This document shows, one piece after another, positions 37,173 to 47,431 of a stretch of 64,000 nt of DNA. The translations under genes and the position numbers were made by a program. How positions within the stretch are numbered: the first letter of the stretch is position 1; every line of letters begins with the position of its first letter. This DNA is from Sphingobacterium bambusae (GTDB lineage: Bacteria; Bacteroidota; Bacteroidia; Sphingobacteriales; Sphingobacteriaceae). The notes beneath the pieces are model-generated. The model worked only from the letters and a program-made list of their open reading frames with translations, was not told where the DNA came from and made no database searches. The DNA lies in NCBI RefSeq assembly GCF_033955345.1, contig NZ_CP138332.1, positions 3,286,001-3,350,000 on the forward strand, in the 5' to 3' direction.

Positions 37173-38894
37173 ATGACTATTAGATTGCTGAAAACAGTAT
37201 CAATCGTGTTGGTTCTATTGTCCTTTTTTTCCTGCAAGCGCGATGAAGAGGGATTTGGCCAAGAAATCGTTACGCTAAACGTGAGTTTGGGCGGAGAAGA
37301 GTACGACGAGCAGGAAGCGACCTTTGGAGGCCGATCCGCGGCCGATGGTTTACGATCGATTATCAAGTCGAATTTGAACAATGCTCCGGCAGTACAGGTG
37401 CAGGAAATACCTTTAGAAGATGGCTTTTACATCAGTGCAGAAGTAACATCCAAAGAAGCCGTGTATCGTCCTACTCCCGCTAAATCTCCTTCCGGTGAAA
37501 ACAAGGCTACTGTGGTGGTAAACCCCATACAGCGTGCCATTGCCTTTAGGTTGGTAGCTTTCAACAGTTCCGGTGCGTATTTTAGAGATAAGGTGTACAA
37601 TATTGCCGCTAATGGAACGGTGACGCCTGCCGACGGGGTCGCAATGCAATTGCCGAATGGACAATATACTTTTATAGCGTATTCGTATAACACGAGTACG
37701 GCGCCCGCGGAAAACCTTGCTTCGCAAACAGCGTCTAACTTTACGATTACTGGTGCGCCAGTAGCGAACGGCTTTATGATGTTTAATTCAGGATTGATGA
37801 CCGTATCTTCGCAGACCACGGTGAATTTGAATGTTATTTTGCGGCATCTTACTTCGCCCATGCAGGTATTGATCGATGCAACGGCAACAAATGGCTATCT
37901 GATTACGAGTGTGGGGGCAACAACTTTAGGCAGTACAAGAGGAACAGCAACGGTGAATTTGAGTACTGGTGCTGTTAGTAATTTTGGGGGAGCCACGACT
38001 ACCCAAACAATGTCCTATACGAGTACTGCCGCAGCCGCTCAGCGTGCCTCGAATATAACTTACTTCTCTAATAATACCACTACTGGCTCGCTGTCCATCG
38101 CGTCTTTGGTTGTGGGGCCGTTGAATAGAACGACGCCTATCACGCTAAACAATATTACGATTACGCCGGGTATTGCCTATACGGTGCGGTTGCGTTTAAA
38201 CCCTACAGATCAATATGAGACCATCGCAGGGCAAGACGCAGCGTTAATTAACGGCAGGTATTGGATGCGTAGAAATTTGGGATCAACGGTAGCGAATCCC
38301 GATGCTCCTAATGCAACGGCTTCTATCGGATTTAGGGATCATATCGGGAACTACTATCAATGGGGAAGAAATACGACAAGAGGAAACGGTAGTAACACCG
38401 CTGACCAAACAGGTGCGCATTGGGGCACGAGAGAAACGAGTCTTACGGCTTGGAATACGGGGACAGAGGCTGCTCCGGTAAAAAATACCACAAATGATCC
38501 GTGCCCAGCAGGATGGCGCGTTCCTACAAGAAACGAATGGAACCTGTTGCTTGCCAATACGACACAAAACGAGACGGATAATATAGAAGGTACATGGACT
38601 GCTGGTGCAACAAACTATTCGACCGCAAAGGTTTTCCGTAGTCTTCGCGATCGCAATGTTGTGCTGACTTTTCCTTCCGGAGGTGCTTTTACGCCTACTA
38701 ATGGGACTACGCCTGCTACTTTGCAGAGTAGAGGTAGCGCAGGTGCTTATTGGACCAGTCAATCTATTGCTCCAAACAGTGCCGCAAATAATGCTTCTCG
38801 CTTAATTACTAACGAGACTGCTGCTACGATGGGTCAAGGTACTGACAACAAGAATTTTGCTATTAATATACGCTGTACAAGAGATGTACAATAA
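37173..38894 (+). CDS. FISUMP-domain lipoprotein with fimbrillin-like N-terminal region
   Basis: A 573-residue lipoprotein: signal peptide with lipobox Cys (LSFFSC), then a long beta-rich, Ser/Thr/Ala/Asn-rich region (about 35-345) that resembles fimbrillin-type surface proteins. The C-terminal FISUMP domain (about 355-573) has GRYWMRRNLGS, YYQWGRN, DPCPAGWRVPTRNEWN, YWTSQS and a final INIRCTRD. FISUMP domains occur in surface proteins of Fibrobacter and Bacteroidota and their role is unknown. The two Cys (DPCPAGW and IRCTRD) may form a disulfide. Probably exposed on the cell surface, possibly a fimbrial tip or adhesin. Confidence 0.82.
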   Translation: MTIRLLKTVSIVLVLLSFFSCKRDEEGFGQEIVTLNVSLGGEEYDEQEATFGGRSAADGLRSIIKSNLNNAPAVQVQEIPLEDGFYISAEVTSKEAVYRPTPAKSPSGENKATVVVNPIQRAIAFRLVAFNSSGAYFRDKVYNIAANGTVTPADGVAMQLPNGQYTFIAYSYNTSTAPAENLASQTASNFTITGAPVANGFMMFNSGLMTVSSQTTVNLNVILRHLTSPMQVLIDATATNGYLITSVGATTLGSTRGTATVNLSTGAVSNFGGATTTQTMSYTSTAAAAQRASNITYFSNNTTTGSLSIASLVVGPLNRTTPITLNNITITPGIAYTVRLRLNPTDQYETIAGQDAALINGRYWMRRNLGSTVANPDAPNATASIGFRDHIGNYYQWGRNTTRGNGSNTADQTGAHWGTRETSLTAWNTGTEAAPVKNTTNDPCPAGWRVPTRNEWNLLLANTTQNETDNIEGTWTAGATNYSTAKVFRSLRDRNVVLTFPSGGAFTPTNGTTPATLQSRGSAGAYWTSQSIAPNSAANNASRLITNETAATMGQGTDNKNFAINIRCTRDVQ

Positions 38895-38898
38895 AGTT

Positions 38899-38943
38899 AA
38901 AGCGATGACTGAGAGAGCTCACTCTACTCGGTCATCGCTTTTA
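38899..38943 (+). terminator. Intrinsic terminator after the FISUMP gene
   Basis: AAAGCGATGACTGAG (38899-38913) pairs with CTCGGTCATCGCTTT (38927-38941), 15 bp with one G-U pair. It begins five bases after the stop codon and ends in a T run. Confidence 0.85.
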
Positions 38944-38966
38944 TAAAAGTTAATAAAACGACGCTG

Positions 38967-39962
38967 CTATCTTTGCTTGTAGTAGGTAAAGTCTTTCCGT
39001 TTAAGTTCTTCTTCTGGGAGTGCTTTAAAATAATCAATGGTTTTCTGCAAACCCTCTCCACGACTAACTCTTGGTTCCCAATTCAGTATTTTTATCGCTT
39101 TGCTGATGTCGGGGCGTCGTTGTTTTGGGTCATCAATAGGAAGCGGTTTATGCACAAGCTTGGCGGCGCTGCCTGTAGCCAAGATAATCTCCTGAGCCAT
39201 TTCATTGATCGTCATTTCATCGGGGTTGCCAACGTTCATCGGCAACGCATAGTCGGAGAGCAAAAGACGATAGATACCCTCCACTTGATCGGAAACATAA
39301 CAAAAGGATCGTGTTTGTGTGCCATCGCCAAAGATGGTGAGATCTTCCCCCTCGAGTGCCTGCGCAATAAATGTAGGCAGGGCACGTCCATCGTTCAGGC
39401 GCATGCGCGGACCATAGGTGTTGAAGATCCGTACAATACGGGTTTCCAGCCCGTGGAAATTATGATAGGCCATGGTCATGGCCTCTTGGAAGCGCTTAGC
39501 TTCATCATACACGCCACGTGGTCCAACGGGATTGACATTTCCCCAATATTCTTCTGACTGCGGTGATATCAAGGGATCGCCATAGACCTCCGAGGTGGAA
39601 GCTACTAATATGCGGGCCGACTTGCTCTTGGCCAAGCCCAACAGATTATGGGTGCCCAGAGAGCCTACCTTGAGCGTTTGTATCGGCATTTGTAGGTAGT
39701 CGATGGGGCTTGCTGGTGAAGCGAAATGCAAGATATAATCCAACTGTCCGGGTACGTGTACGAACTTGGAGACATCATGTTGATAAAATTCGAAATTGGG
39801 GAGTTTAAACAGGTGCTCGATGTTACGCAGATCTCCGGTTATGAGGTTGTCCATACCGATCACATGGAAATTATCCTGCATAAAACGATCGCATAGGTGC
39901 GATCCTAAAAAGCCGGCGGCACCGGTGATGAGTATTCTTTTCTGTTCTTGCCTGTTCACCAA
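38967..39962 (-). CDS. UDP-glucuronate decarboxylase-like epimerase/dehydratase
   Basis: A 331-residue extended [13 protein letters not shown] (13-22) binds NAD, SEVYGDP and Y152DEAK156 form the active site. The stretches [27 protein letters not shown] and [10 protein letters not shown] are characteristic of UDP-xylose synthase (UDP-glucuronic acid decarboxylase), which makes UDP-xylose for polysaccharides. It is divergent from the Kdo transferase gene, which fits envelope polysaccharide synthesis. A related dTDP-glucose dehydratase is less likely from these motifs. Confidence 0.9.
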   Translation of the reverse strand: MVNRQEQKRILITGAAGFLGSHLCDRFMQDNFHVIGMDNLITGDLRNIEHLFKLPNFEFYQHDVSKFVHVPGQLDYILHFASPASPIDYLQMPIQTLKVGSLGTHNLLGLAKSKSARILVASTSEVYGDPLISPQSEEYWGNVNPVGPRGVYDEAKRFQEAMTMAYHNFHGLETRIVRIFNTYGPRMRLNDGRALPTFIAQALEGEDLTIFGDGTQTRSFCYVSDQVEGIYRLLLSDYALPMNVGNPDEMTINEMAQEIILATGSAAKLVHKPLPIDDPKQRRPDISKAIKILNWEPRVSRGEGLQKTIDYFKALPEEELKRKDFTYYKQR

Positions 39963-39964
39963 TG

Positions 39965-39993
39965 TTTGGAATGAATAAAGTTTAATATCTTTG
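39965..39993 (+). promoter_or_regulatory. Promoter of the Kdo transferase gene
   Basis: TTTG (39965-39968), a 17-base spacer and TATCTTTG (39986-39993) together match the Bacteroidota promoter form. Transcription should start near 40000, about 20 bases before the ATG. This is the best complete promoter match in the window. Confidence 0.6.
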
Positions 39994-40018
39994 ACGAAGA
40001 TAAGGATATTTTGTCAAG

Positions 40019-41272
40019 ATGCGTTTTTTGTACGACTTTGGAATAGGCTTTTACGCTTTTGTTTTGCGGCTAATAGCGCCCTTTCACAGCAAGGCGAAGC
40101 TGTGGGTGGAAGGGCGTAGGAACCTCTTGGAACAAATCGAACAGACGATTGGGCCGGGACAAAAGCCCATTTGGTTTCACTTCGCTTCCTTGGGAGAGTT
40201 TGAGCAGGGGCGATCCGTCATGGAATCCATTAAAAACAAGTATCCTCAGGAAAAAATTTTGGTAACGTTTTTCTCCCCCTCGGGCTATACCATTCGCAAA
40301 CATACGCCATTGGCAGACTACGTTTTTTATCTGCCGCTTGATACCGCGCACAATGCCCAGCAGTTTATAGCCATCGTGAAACCGAAATTTGCCGTCTTCA
40401 CTAAATATGAGTATTGGTACCATTATTTTCGTGAACTTACTCGTTCGAACATACCGCTGTTCTTGGTGTCGGCCATTTTTAGGGAAGAACAGGTTTTCTT
40501 CAAATGGTACGGCGGTTTTTTTCGCGGCATCCTACGTCAGGTAACTTTTTTCTTCGCACAGAATATGGATTCCGTACATCTGCTCAAAGCTATTCATATC
40601 AAAAAAGCAGGTCTAGCAGGAGATACCCGTTTCGATCGTGTGGCTGAATTGCCGCGGCAACGTAAACCTGTAAGCGTGGTGGAGCAGTTTATCGCCGGAA
40701 CAGATAAGGTGTTAGTGGCTGGAAGCACCTGGCCGGAAGATGAACGGATATTGGAGGATAGTCTCGCCACACATGCTGATTGGAAAATGGTGCTTGCGCC
40801 GCATGAGATTGGGGATAGTCATTTGGAGCAGCTACGAGATATTTTTCCAACTGCGCTTTTCTATTCTACATTTTCGGCAGCTACATCCGCGCAAATTGCT
40901 ACCGCTCGGGTGCTGATTATTGATAATATAGGGATGTTGTCCTCCTTGTATGCCTACGGAAAGATTGCTTATATCGGCGGTGGTTTTGGTGCGGGTATTC
41001 ACAATACCTTGGAGGCAGCTACCTACGGTATGCCAGTGATCTTTGGCCCGAAGCATGCCAAGTTTCAGGAAGCCATCGACCTGATTGAACTGGGAGCTGG
41101 TTTTTCGATAAGCAACAGCTCAACGTTGATCGAGTTGATGACCGCATTCGGCAATCCTGAAAAGCTAGAAGTAGTGTCCCGAACAGCGGCTGCATATGTG
41201 CGCGAGAAGGCAGGAGCTACCCAAATTATCATGAAATACTTCGCGAGCCAAGGACTGCTTTCCGGGGCATAA
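40019..41272 (+). CDS. waaA: 3-deoxy-D-manno-octulosonic acid (Kdo) transferase
   Basis: A 417-residue GT30 glycosyltransferase that attaches Kdo to the lipid A precursor in lipopolysaccharide synthesis. An N-terminal membrane anchor (FLYDFGIGFYAFVLRLIAPF) is followed by FHFASLGEFEQG (site of the catalytic Glu), FFSPSGYTIRK, AGSTWPEDERIL and the nucleotide-sugar-binding end YIGGGFGAGIHNTLEAATYGMPVIFGP. Family length and order are normal. A single-gene unit with its own promoter and terminator. Confidence 0.95.
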   Translation: MRFLYDFGIGFYAFVLRLIAPFHSKAKLWVEGRRNLLEQIEQTIGPGQKPIWFHFASLGEFEQGRSVMESIKNKYPQEKILVTFFSPSGYTIRKHTPLADYVFYLPLDTAHNAQQFIAIVKPKFAVFTKYEYWYHYFRELTRSNIPLFLVSAIFREEQVFFKWYGGFFRGILRQVTFFFAQNMDSVHLLKAIHIKKAGLAGDTRFDRVAELPRQRKPVSVVEQFIAGTDKVLVAGSTWPEDERILEDSLATHADWKMVLAPHEIGDSHLEQLRDIFPTALFYSTFSAATSAQIATARVLIIDNIGMLSSLYAYGKIAYIGGGFGAGIHNTLEAATYGMPVIFGPKHAKFQEAIDLIELGAGFSISNSSTLIELMTAFGNPEKLEVVSRTAAAYVREKAGATQIIMKYFASQGLLSGA

Positions 41273-41288
41273 GACTAGCAAATAAGAG

Positions 41289-41326
41289 AACAGGCCTCCT
41301 TTCCATGTAAAAGGAGGCCTGTTTCT
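41289..41326. terminator. Shared terminator between waaA and the DUF1735 gene
   Basis: AACAGGCCTCCTTT (41289-41302) pairs perfectly with AAAGGAGGCCTGTT (41310-41323), a 14-bp stem with a 7-base loop, between convergent genes. Ts follow on the plus strand. Confidence 0.85.
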
Positions 41327-41360
41327 TTGCTCAACAGAAGTTGATATGCATCGTTCAGTA

Positions 41361-42299
41361 TTACTTATTCCAAACCGAGATATCGCGCGTTTTCACCAAG
41401 GTCATACTACCATCGAATTCCATCGTTGGTGGATCAACAGTGTTGCTGATATCTTTGTATCGATAGGTTAGCGTTAACTTCACCGTGGTGATCTCGATAT
41501 TTTGGTTTAAGGGATCCAGTTCGGTCGATTGCTCAATTTTGGCCTGCCGCTGCTCCAATTCAATAGCCGGATCTAGCGCGGTAAGGCTCGCTTCGCCAGT
41601 TTCGGGATCGGTATGTACCTTAATGATAAACTTTTCCTTATCGGCTAGGGTGGAGTTGGCGTCAATCGTTCCGGCATAGAAGTAACAGGTACGCTCGTCC
41701 ACCACCTTAAGAGTACGACTCGTTAAGCTGATTTCCGAGTTGAACGTGAGATCGCGCACACGTCCTGATACGACATAATCACCCGAGAAGTAATTTTGGA
41801 ACAAGATCCGCATCAACACTTTGCTGTACTTTGATGGGCCAATCGTATAGGCCGAGCTTTGGCCAATACGCAAAGGGAGTACGTAATCGTTGAATTTATC
41901 GATTTGTTGAACGTCCAACCGAATGGGGAGTATCGTACTTTCCTGACCACTAGCGATCGTCACATTGCTGCTGCCCAGTTGGTAACTTGCCGCGGGAAGT
42001 AGCCGGTAATAGAGTGCTGTTTGATTTCGAAAACGTTCGAAATTGTAGGTGTTCAGCGTATCTTCATCGAGTAAAACGGTGACGTTAACATCCTGCATAT
42101 TGGCAGAGGTGCCGCTGACCGATATGGGGAGGTTGGTGATGACCTCTCCATTATTGACATAATCGATATGAATATCCTGAAAGCCATTTTTGGTAAAGAC
42201 GACTGTTTTATCAAACAGCTCATCATCTAGCGCATCATTGCAGGCGCTGAATACCATTGCAGCGAGCAGCAGGTAACTATATTTTACTATACTTTTCAT
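41361..42299 (-). CDS. DUF1735-domain lipoprotein
   Basis: A 312-residue lipoprotein; lipobox Cys in MVFSAC. Residues about 30-160 match the DUF1735 (BT_3987-type) pattern of alternating strands, with YNFERF, LPAASYQLGSSNVTI and NDYVLPLRI. The second half (about 165-310) is another beta domain, probably DUF4361. Such proteins follow SusD genes in glycan loci and are thought to be surface glycan-binding partners. It is the last gene of the minus-strand TIG-NHL/SusC/SusD run. Confidence 0.78.
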   Translation of the reverse strand: MKSIVKYSYLLLAAMVFSACNDALDDELFDKTVVFTKNGFQDIHIDYVNNGEVITNLPISVSGTSANMQDVNVTVLLDEDTLNTYNFERFRNQTALYYRLLPAASYQLGSSNVTIASGQESTILPIRLDVQQIDKFNDYVLPLRIGQSSAYTIGPSKYSKVLMRILFQNYFSGDYVVSGRVRDLTFNSEISLTSRTLKVVDERTCYFYAGTIDANSTLADKEKFIIKVHTDPETGEASLTALDPAIELEQRQAKIEQSTELDPLNQNIEITTVKLTLTYRYKDISNTVDPPTMEFDGSMTLVKTRDISVWNK

Positions 42300-42311
42300 A
42301 ATTGTCTTTTT

Positions 42312-44297
42312 TTACCAGCCAGGATTTTGTGTCAGTTTAGCATTTCTACGCAGTTCTCCGGTTTCTAGGGGCCATAGGTACATCTTTTTCAAGAATATCT
42401 TCGGGATAGAGGTGATGACCGTTTCGTTGTAGAATAGCGGGCGTTGGGTATTATCGTTTTTCATCTCCATATTGGCTCCCATGATCGGCATATTCTCTTC
42501 AATTGGTGCGTCTTTCCAACGCCTAAGGTCCCAATACCTAGAGTTTTCGGCGAAGAATTCGATCTGCCGCTCGCGTTTCAATGCGCTGCGAAAGGCTGTC
42601 TGACTTTGATAAATATTATCTGCTAGATCAGGAATGCCCGCCCGCATGCGGATGCGCTTCATGGCAAACCGAAGCTGCTCCGCATCACGTGATACGTTGA
42701 TATCGACCTCGTTGTATCCCTTGACGCTATGCGTGCCCGTGAGTTCGTTGAGCGCTTCTGCATACCATAGCAAAACGTCAGCATAACGGATTGCGGGTTC
42801 ATACTTTCGAGTTTGCTGACCGCCTTCGCTCCAAGAATCTTCCGGATGATAATATTTTTTGACGCCAACACCCGTCCGAATATAGAAATCGGGAGAGGAT
42901 AGAATCTTTCCATCGGGGTCGCCTTTGTAGTAGAAGATTTGCCGGTTGCGAAGGCCTGAATTGGTGGTGCTGATATTTTCCCAGATAGATCCGTTATATG
43001 CCGCTGAAGCGTAGAAGCGAGGCTCCCTGTTGGCATACTGTAAGCTTACATTTGCCGGCAGTGGACGGTAGTCGTCACTATTGGTGCTGAAACCGTTCTT
43101 TTGCTGCTGATATGTTGTCGATTCATTGATGTCCTTGCCATCATTCATGTAATAGGCCTTTACCTGTTTCAAGGTCATGGCGTTGGTGTTCCATCCACCG
43201 AGGCTCGTCGGAGCCGAGTGTTTGGCGATATCCATCGTGTTTGTGCCTCCCCATTCCACGCGTGTGAATATAAATTCCGGATTCTTGGAGATGGTGACCC
43301 CTCCATTGAAGATCTCCCGATAGGAGAGCATCGGATCCGCATCTTTCCATCCATTGGGGTAGGCCGCTTCTGAATACACAGGATGGTAAGGTGGGTTGAT
43401 CGTCGTTTTATAGGGTTCTACATCGCGTTCGACGAGCGGATGTATGTAGAGGTCATATTGTCCAAGGTCAATAACCTCTTTGGCCGCAGCAGCGGCCTTC
43501 GCCCATTTTTCTTCACTATAAACTTGGTTGATCAACTGCCGGCCTTCATGATCCAGTAGGTCGAACATTTCATCGTTGCCATTAAAAAGTGGTGAAGCCG
43601 CAAAGAGATATACTTTAGCTCTGGCGGCTAATGCAGCGCCACGTGTAGGGCGGGCAATTTCACTTGCTGCGCGAACAGCAGGAAGGGAGCTGGCGGCATT
43701 GGCAAATTCGCTGGTCACGAAATCCACGCACTCATCGTATGAGCTTCGTGGAAGTGCCAATTGCTCGTAAGGTAAACTCACATCCTGACCGGCATCAGGT
43801 ACCAAAGGAACGGGGCCAAACTGCCGCATCAACATCCAGTAGAAATAGGCACGAAGAAACCGTGCCTGCGCTTTGGCGTCGGCGATTTCGGTCATATTCA
43901 TCTCTTTACACTTGTCTATATTGTGGATGAAAACGGATGCCTTGCGGATGCCTTCGTAAAGGAAAGTCCAGCGACCACCTTCGTAGATCTGATTGTCGGC
44001 CGAGTATTCGCAATTTTGGTATTGCCGGATGCGATCTTGACGATCGCCAAAGATCATATCGTCGGAAATGAAGGAAAATGGATTTCCGCCGCTTCCTTTA
44101 TTGGAGATCTCACCTCCAGCGTCCTTCATATGACGGTATGTGCTGGTGAGCCAATTCATCGCATATTCTCGCTTGGCAAATATGGAATCTTTGTTGTTTA
44201 ACATGTCGTTGAAATACTTGTCGACATCGAGGTATTTGTTGCAGGCACTGAAAACGCATACTGTTAGCAACCATGTAAATATGAATATCCTTTTCAT
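42312..44297 (-). CDS. SusD/RagB outer-membrane lipoprotein
   Basis: A 661-residue SusD-family lipoprotein, longer than the other three in this window. Lipobox Cys in VFSAC, followed by NKYLDVDKYFNDML. The TPR-like helices have RFLRAYFYWMLMRQFGPVPLVPD and the C-terminal RagB/SusD signature is ALKRERQIEFFAENSRYWDLRRW. It lies 18 bases after the SusC stop and 12 bases before the DUF1735 gene. Substrate unknown; the locus has no glycoside hydrolase. Confidence 0.94.
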   Translation of the reverse strand: MKRIFIFTWLLTVCVFSACNKYLDVDKYFNDMLNNKDSIFAKREYAMNWLTSTYRHMKDAGGEISNKGSGGNPFSFISDDMIFGDRQDRIRQYQNCEYSADNQIYEGGRWTFLYEGIRKASVFIHNIDKCKEMNMTEIADAKAQARFLRAYFYWMLMRQFGPVPLVPDAGQDVSLPYEQLALPRSSYDECVDFVTSEFANAASSLPAVRAASEIARPTRGAALAARAKVYLFAASPLFNGNDEMFDLLDHEGRQLINQVYSEEKWAKAAAAAKEVIDLGQYDLYIHPLVERDVEPYKTTINPPYHPVYSEAAYPNGWKDADPMLSYREIFNGGVTISKNPEFIFTRVEWGGTNTMDIAKHSAPTSLGGWNTNAMTLKQVKAYYMNDGKDINESTTYQQQKNGFSTNSDDYRPLPANVSLQYANREPRFYASAAYNGSIWENISTTNSGLRNRQIFYYKGDPDGKILSSPDFYIRTGVGVKKYYHPEDSWSEGGQQTRKYEPAIRYADVLLWYAEALNELTGTHSVKGYNEVDINVSRDAEQLRFAMKRIRMRAGIPDLADNIYQSQTAFRSALKRERQIEFFAENSRYWDLRRWKDAPIEENMPIMGANMEMKNDNTQRPLFYNETVITSIPKIFLKKMYLWPLETGELRRNAKLTQNPGW

Positions 44298-44315
44298 AAT
44301 CGTTCTTGTTTATGA

Positions 44316-47300
44316 TTAAAATTCTGCCCGTAGTCCGAGGGTAACGATACGCGTGATCGGATAGGCGCGGCCATCGCTTGTCCCGATTTCTGGATCCCAC
44401 CATTTAAATTTGCTCCAGACCAAAAGATTATCCCCACGTAGGTATACGCGTGCATTTTTTATGCTGGCTCTTGATACGAATCCTTTGGGGAGCATGTAGT
44501 TGATATCCACGTTTTTTAAGCGCAAGTAACTGCCGTCACGCATCCAGAAAGTTGAATTCCGGAAATTATTGGGGTTGCCATTGTAGCTCATGCGCGGGAA
44601 AAGCGCATTAGGATTCTCTGTAGCGGAGGTTCCAGATATCTCTCGAGGAATCCATCTATCGTCTGGATTGGATACAGCGGTAAGTACATTCCCGATATCG
44701 CCAGTAGCAAAAGGGTGCACGTTGTTGCCTCCGATGAAAAAGTCTGATTTTCCTGCACCCTGCACCAGCACACTGATCGAGAAATCTTTATACATGGCGC
44801 TAAAGCCCAATCCATAAATTAGATTTGGAACCGTTGTTGCACCAACAGGCACCACGTCAAGCTCATCGATAACCCCATCGCCATTCACATCCTTGTACTT
44901 GATGTCGCCGGGTAGTACGGTGTTGCTGAACGTCTGTCGAGGGCTGTTTTCAATTTCCTCGTAGTCCTTGAATAGTCCCAAGGCGATGAGCCCTCGGCTT
45001 TGGTTCCAGCGGTATCCTTTTGTCATTTGATAGGGCAATGCGTTGGCGGCCTCGTCAAATTCCAGTACCTCCGATTTGCTGTAGGTCAGGTTTCCACGTA
45101 CGGTGAAATCTACGTTGCCAATCTTCGGCCTAACCAAGAAACTACCGTCGATCCCGCGTGACATCATTTCGCCCACATTGGCCATGGGCTCACGACCGTA
45201 TAGACCTACCGTTTGCGGCATATGGCTGCGCGGCATAAAGATTTTCATGCGATGGTCTTGGAAGAAATCGATCGTTGCCGATACCTTATTGTTAAAAAAA
45301 GCGAGATCCAAGCCTAAATTATGCTTCTTAGAAACCTCCCACGTAAGGTGAGGAGTGCCAATAACTGACTCAAAAAGTTCGGTCTGCCCGTTCACGCCGA
45401 ACTCGCCAAACACATAACCATTCCCGCCGGTGGAAAAAGTGCTGAGGTAGGGAAATCTTCGTTCGTTCCCCGAAGCATCGTTGCCTAGTCGGTCATTGCC
45501 GACTTCCCCATAGGAGTAGCGTACTTTAAATAGATCCATCCAGTCAACGGACTCTTTGATAAAAGGTTCTTCGGAAAGTACCCAGCCGGCAGATATCGCG
45601 GGGAAGAATCCAAACCGTTCGTTGGGTTCAAAGTTTTCGGAACCGGTGTAACCAAAATTGAATTCGGTTAGGTAGCGGTCCATGTAGCCGTAGGCGACGC
45701 GGCCAGATAGTGCTATGTTGCGCTTTGGTACCCCACGCAGCACATTTGTGCCTACGTTGGCCGTTTCACTTACTTCCTGTTGGTAATAGAGCAGTAGTGC
45801 GCCGATGTTATGTTTCTCATTGATTAGTGTATTGTAATTTAGGTTGGCCTCGGTATAGTATCTGCGGTTACCGCCGGTTTCAGAGCTCTGCGCTAGCGGA
45901 GAAGCCGTTTGTATCCTTCGGAATACTAAATCACCATTGCGATCACGCTGCCGTTCAGCCCGGAAGGTATCTGGGTTTTTTATCCGACGCACAATATTAT
46001 TGTTATAGGTGTCGAAGGCGAACCGTCCAATGAACCGTAAACCGGGAACAAGTTTACCCAGATCTTGCTCTAGGGAGATATTCGTCTGCACCTTGTTTTC
46101 CCAACGTGTGGTATAGCCCGTTTCGGTCAGCAGCACCCAAGGGTTCGTTTGGTTGGCTGCGCCATAGGTAGGCACAAGGCCATTGCTATAGCGTACAGGT
46201 ATACTTAACGGAGTAAGTTCGGACAGGGATCCCCAAATGTCAACGCTGCTCGTGCCCGGCGTATTGTGGTTGGCTAAAAAGCCCGATACACCCAACCTTA
46301 CGAGCGTGCTGCTCGTGACATTGACGTCGACATTGGCTAAGTAATTGTAACGACCATAGTTGACATTGGTATTGTAGGCGTTAGCCACATCGTTAGTTTT
46401 GTACATGCCATCTTCGTTGTAATAAGCGCCCGAGATGTAATAACGCGCGGTGCTTCCGCCACCGGATATGTTTAACCGATAGTTTTGGTTGAACGCACCG
46501 TCCTTTAAGACCTGATCCCACCAATTTACATTGGGATACAGGTCTGGGTCTAGGTTGTGAATCTGTACCTGTTTCTCGACATCTGAAAATAAGGGGTCTT
46601 GAAACCGCGCCAATCGTGCTTCGTTAGCTAGGTTCATATACGTGATACCATCGACGTACTCCGGTGTTCGCGAGCGGGTGTTGTAGCCGCCAATTCCCTC
46701 GAAGGTAATGGTTGCTTTACCTGCTTCTCCCTGTTTGGTGGTTATGATAATGACACCATTTGCGCCCCGTTGCCCATAGATGGCTGTTGCCGAGGCGTCT
46801 TTCAATACCGAAAATGTAGCGATATCTTCGATATTGATCTCGTTGAAATTTCTCTCGATACCATCGACCAGCACCAAGGCCGAGGCGTTGGCACCAAAAG
46901 TGTTGATCCCACGTATCCAGAATTGGGATACATTTGATCCGGGTTCACCCGAGATTTGTCGTGCAATAATACCGGCCACGTTTCCAGCCAAGCTATTGCT
47001 CAGTTGTGATGTGGAGGTTTTTAGGTCTTTGACATTGACCGTCGTCACGGCTCCGGTGACGGTAATCTTTCGCTGGGTGGCGCCGGCGGCCACCACGGTG
47101 ACTTCGTCTATGGCATTTTCGGCGCTTTCGATAAGGATAATAGTATGTTCACGCTTGTTGGCGATGGGAACTTCCTGTCTCTCGTAACCTACGTAGGTGA
47201 TCACGAGAACGTCGCTCAGCATGGCCTCGATTTTAAAAGTACCGTTGCCGTCTGTCAGTGTTCCAAAACCTGGCTTCTCTTTTATGGCGACTGAAACGCC

Positions 47301-47420
47301 GACGAGCGGTTCATTGTCTTTGCCCGTTATTTTTCCGCTGATTTCGGCGGTTTGTGCCTGTGCGTCGCTTGCCCATATAAAGGCAAGCAGCAAGGCCATC
47401 AATTGGAGTATGTTTTTCAT
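44316..47420 (-). CDS. SusC/RagA TonB-dependent receptor (no STN domain)
   Basis: A 1034-residue outer-membrane transporter: signal peptide ending in SDAQAQ, carboxypeptidase-regulatory-like domain (about 27-105; ISGKITGKDNEPLVGVSVAI), plug (AIDEVTVVAAGATQRKITVT; VLKDASATAIYGQRGANGVI) and beta-barrel ending in TLGLRAEF. It has no STN domain, and no sigma/anti-sigma pair is next to it. It is preceded by the TIG-NHL lipoprotein gene, 11 bases away, an unusual position since partner lipoproteins normally follow SusD. Confidence 0.95.
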   Translation of the reverse strand: MKNILQLMALLLAFIWASDAQAQTAEISGKITGKDNEPLVGVSVAIKEKPGFGTLTDGNGTFKIEAMLSDVLVITYVGYERQEVPIANKREHTIILIESAENAIDEVTVVAAGATQRKITVTGAVTTVNVKDLKTSTSQLSNSLAGNVAGIIARQISGEPGSNVSQFWIRGINTFGANASALVLVDGIERNFNEINIEDIATFSVLKDASATAIYGQRGANGVIIITTKQGEAGKATITFEGIGGYNTRSRTPEYVDGITYMNLANEARLARFQDPLFSDVEKQVQIHNLDPDLYPNVNWWDQVLKDGAFNQNYRLNISGGGSTARYYISGAYYNEDGMYKTNDVANAYNTNVNYGRYNYLANVDVNVTSSTLVRLGVSGFLANHNTPGTSSVDIWGSLSELTPLSIPVRYSNGLVPTYGAANQTNPWVLLTETGYTTRWENKVQTNISLEQDLGKLVPGLRFIGRFAFDTYNNNIVRRIKNPDTFRAERQRDRNGDLVFRRIQTASPLAQSSETGGNRRYYTEANLNYNTLINEKHNIGALLLYYQQEVSETANVGTNVLRGVPKRNIALSGRVAYGYMDRYLTEFNFGYTGSENFEPNERFGFFPAISAGWVLSEEPFIKESVDWMDLFKVRYSYGEVGNDRLGNDASGNERRFPYLSTFSTGGNGYVFGEFGVNGQTELFESVIGTPHLTWEVSKKHNLGLDLAFFNNKVSATIDFFQDHRMKIFMPRSHMPQTVGLYGREPMANVGEMMSRGIDGSFLVRPKIGNVDFTVRGNLTYSKSEVLEFDEAANALPYQMTKGYRWNQSRGLIALGLFKDYEEIENSPRQTFSNTVLPGDIKYKDVNGDGVIDELDVVPVGATTVPNLIYGLGFSAMYKDFSISVLVQGAGKSDFFIGGNNVHPFATGDIGNVLTAVSNPDDRWIPREISGTSATENPNALFPRMSYNGNPNNFRNSTFWMRDGSYLRLKNVDINYMLPKGFVSRASIKNARVYLRGDNLLVWSKFKWWDPEIGTSDGRAYPITRIVTLGLRAEF

Positions 47421-47431
47421 AAAAAGGTCTT

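Noticed and set aside
38973-39557. A 194-codon frame antisense to the UDP-glucuronate decarboxylase-like gene
   Set aside because: Complementary to a conserved SDR gene with intact motifs; no independent support.
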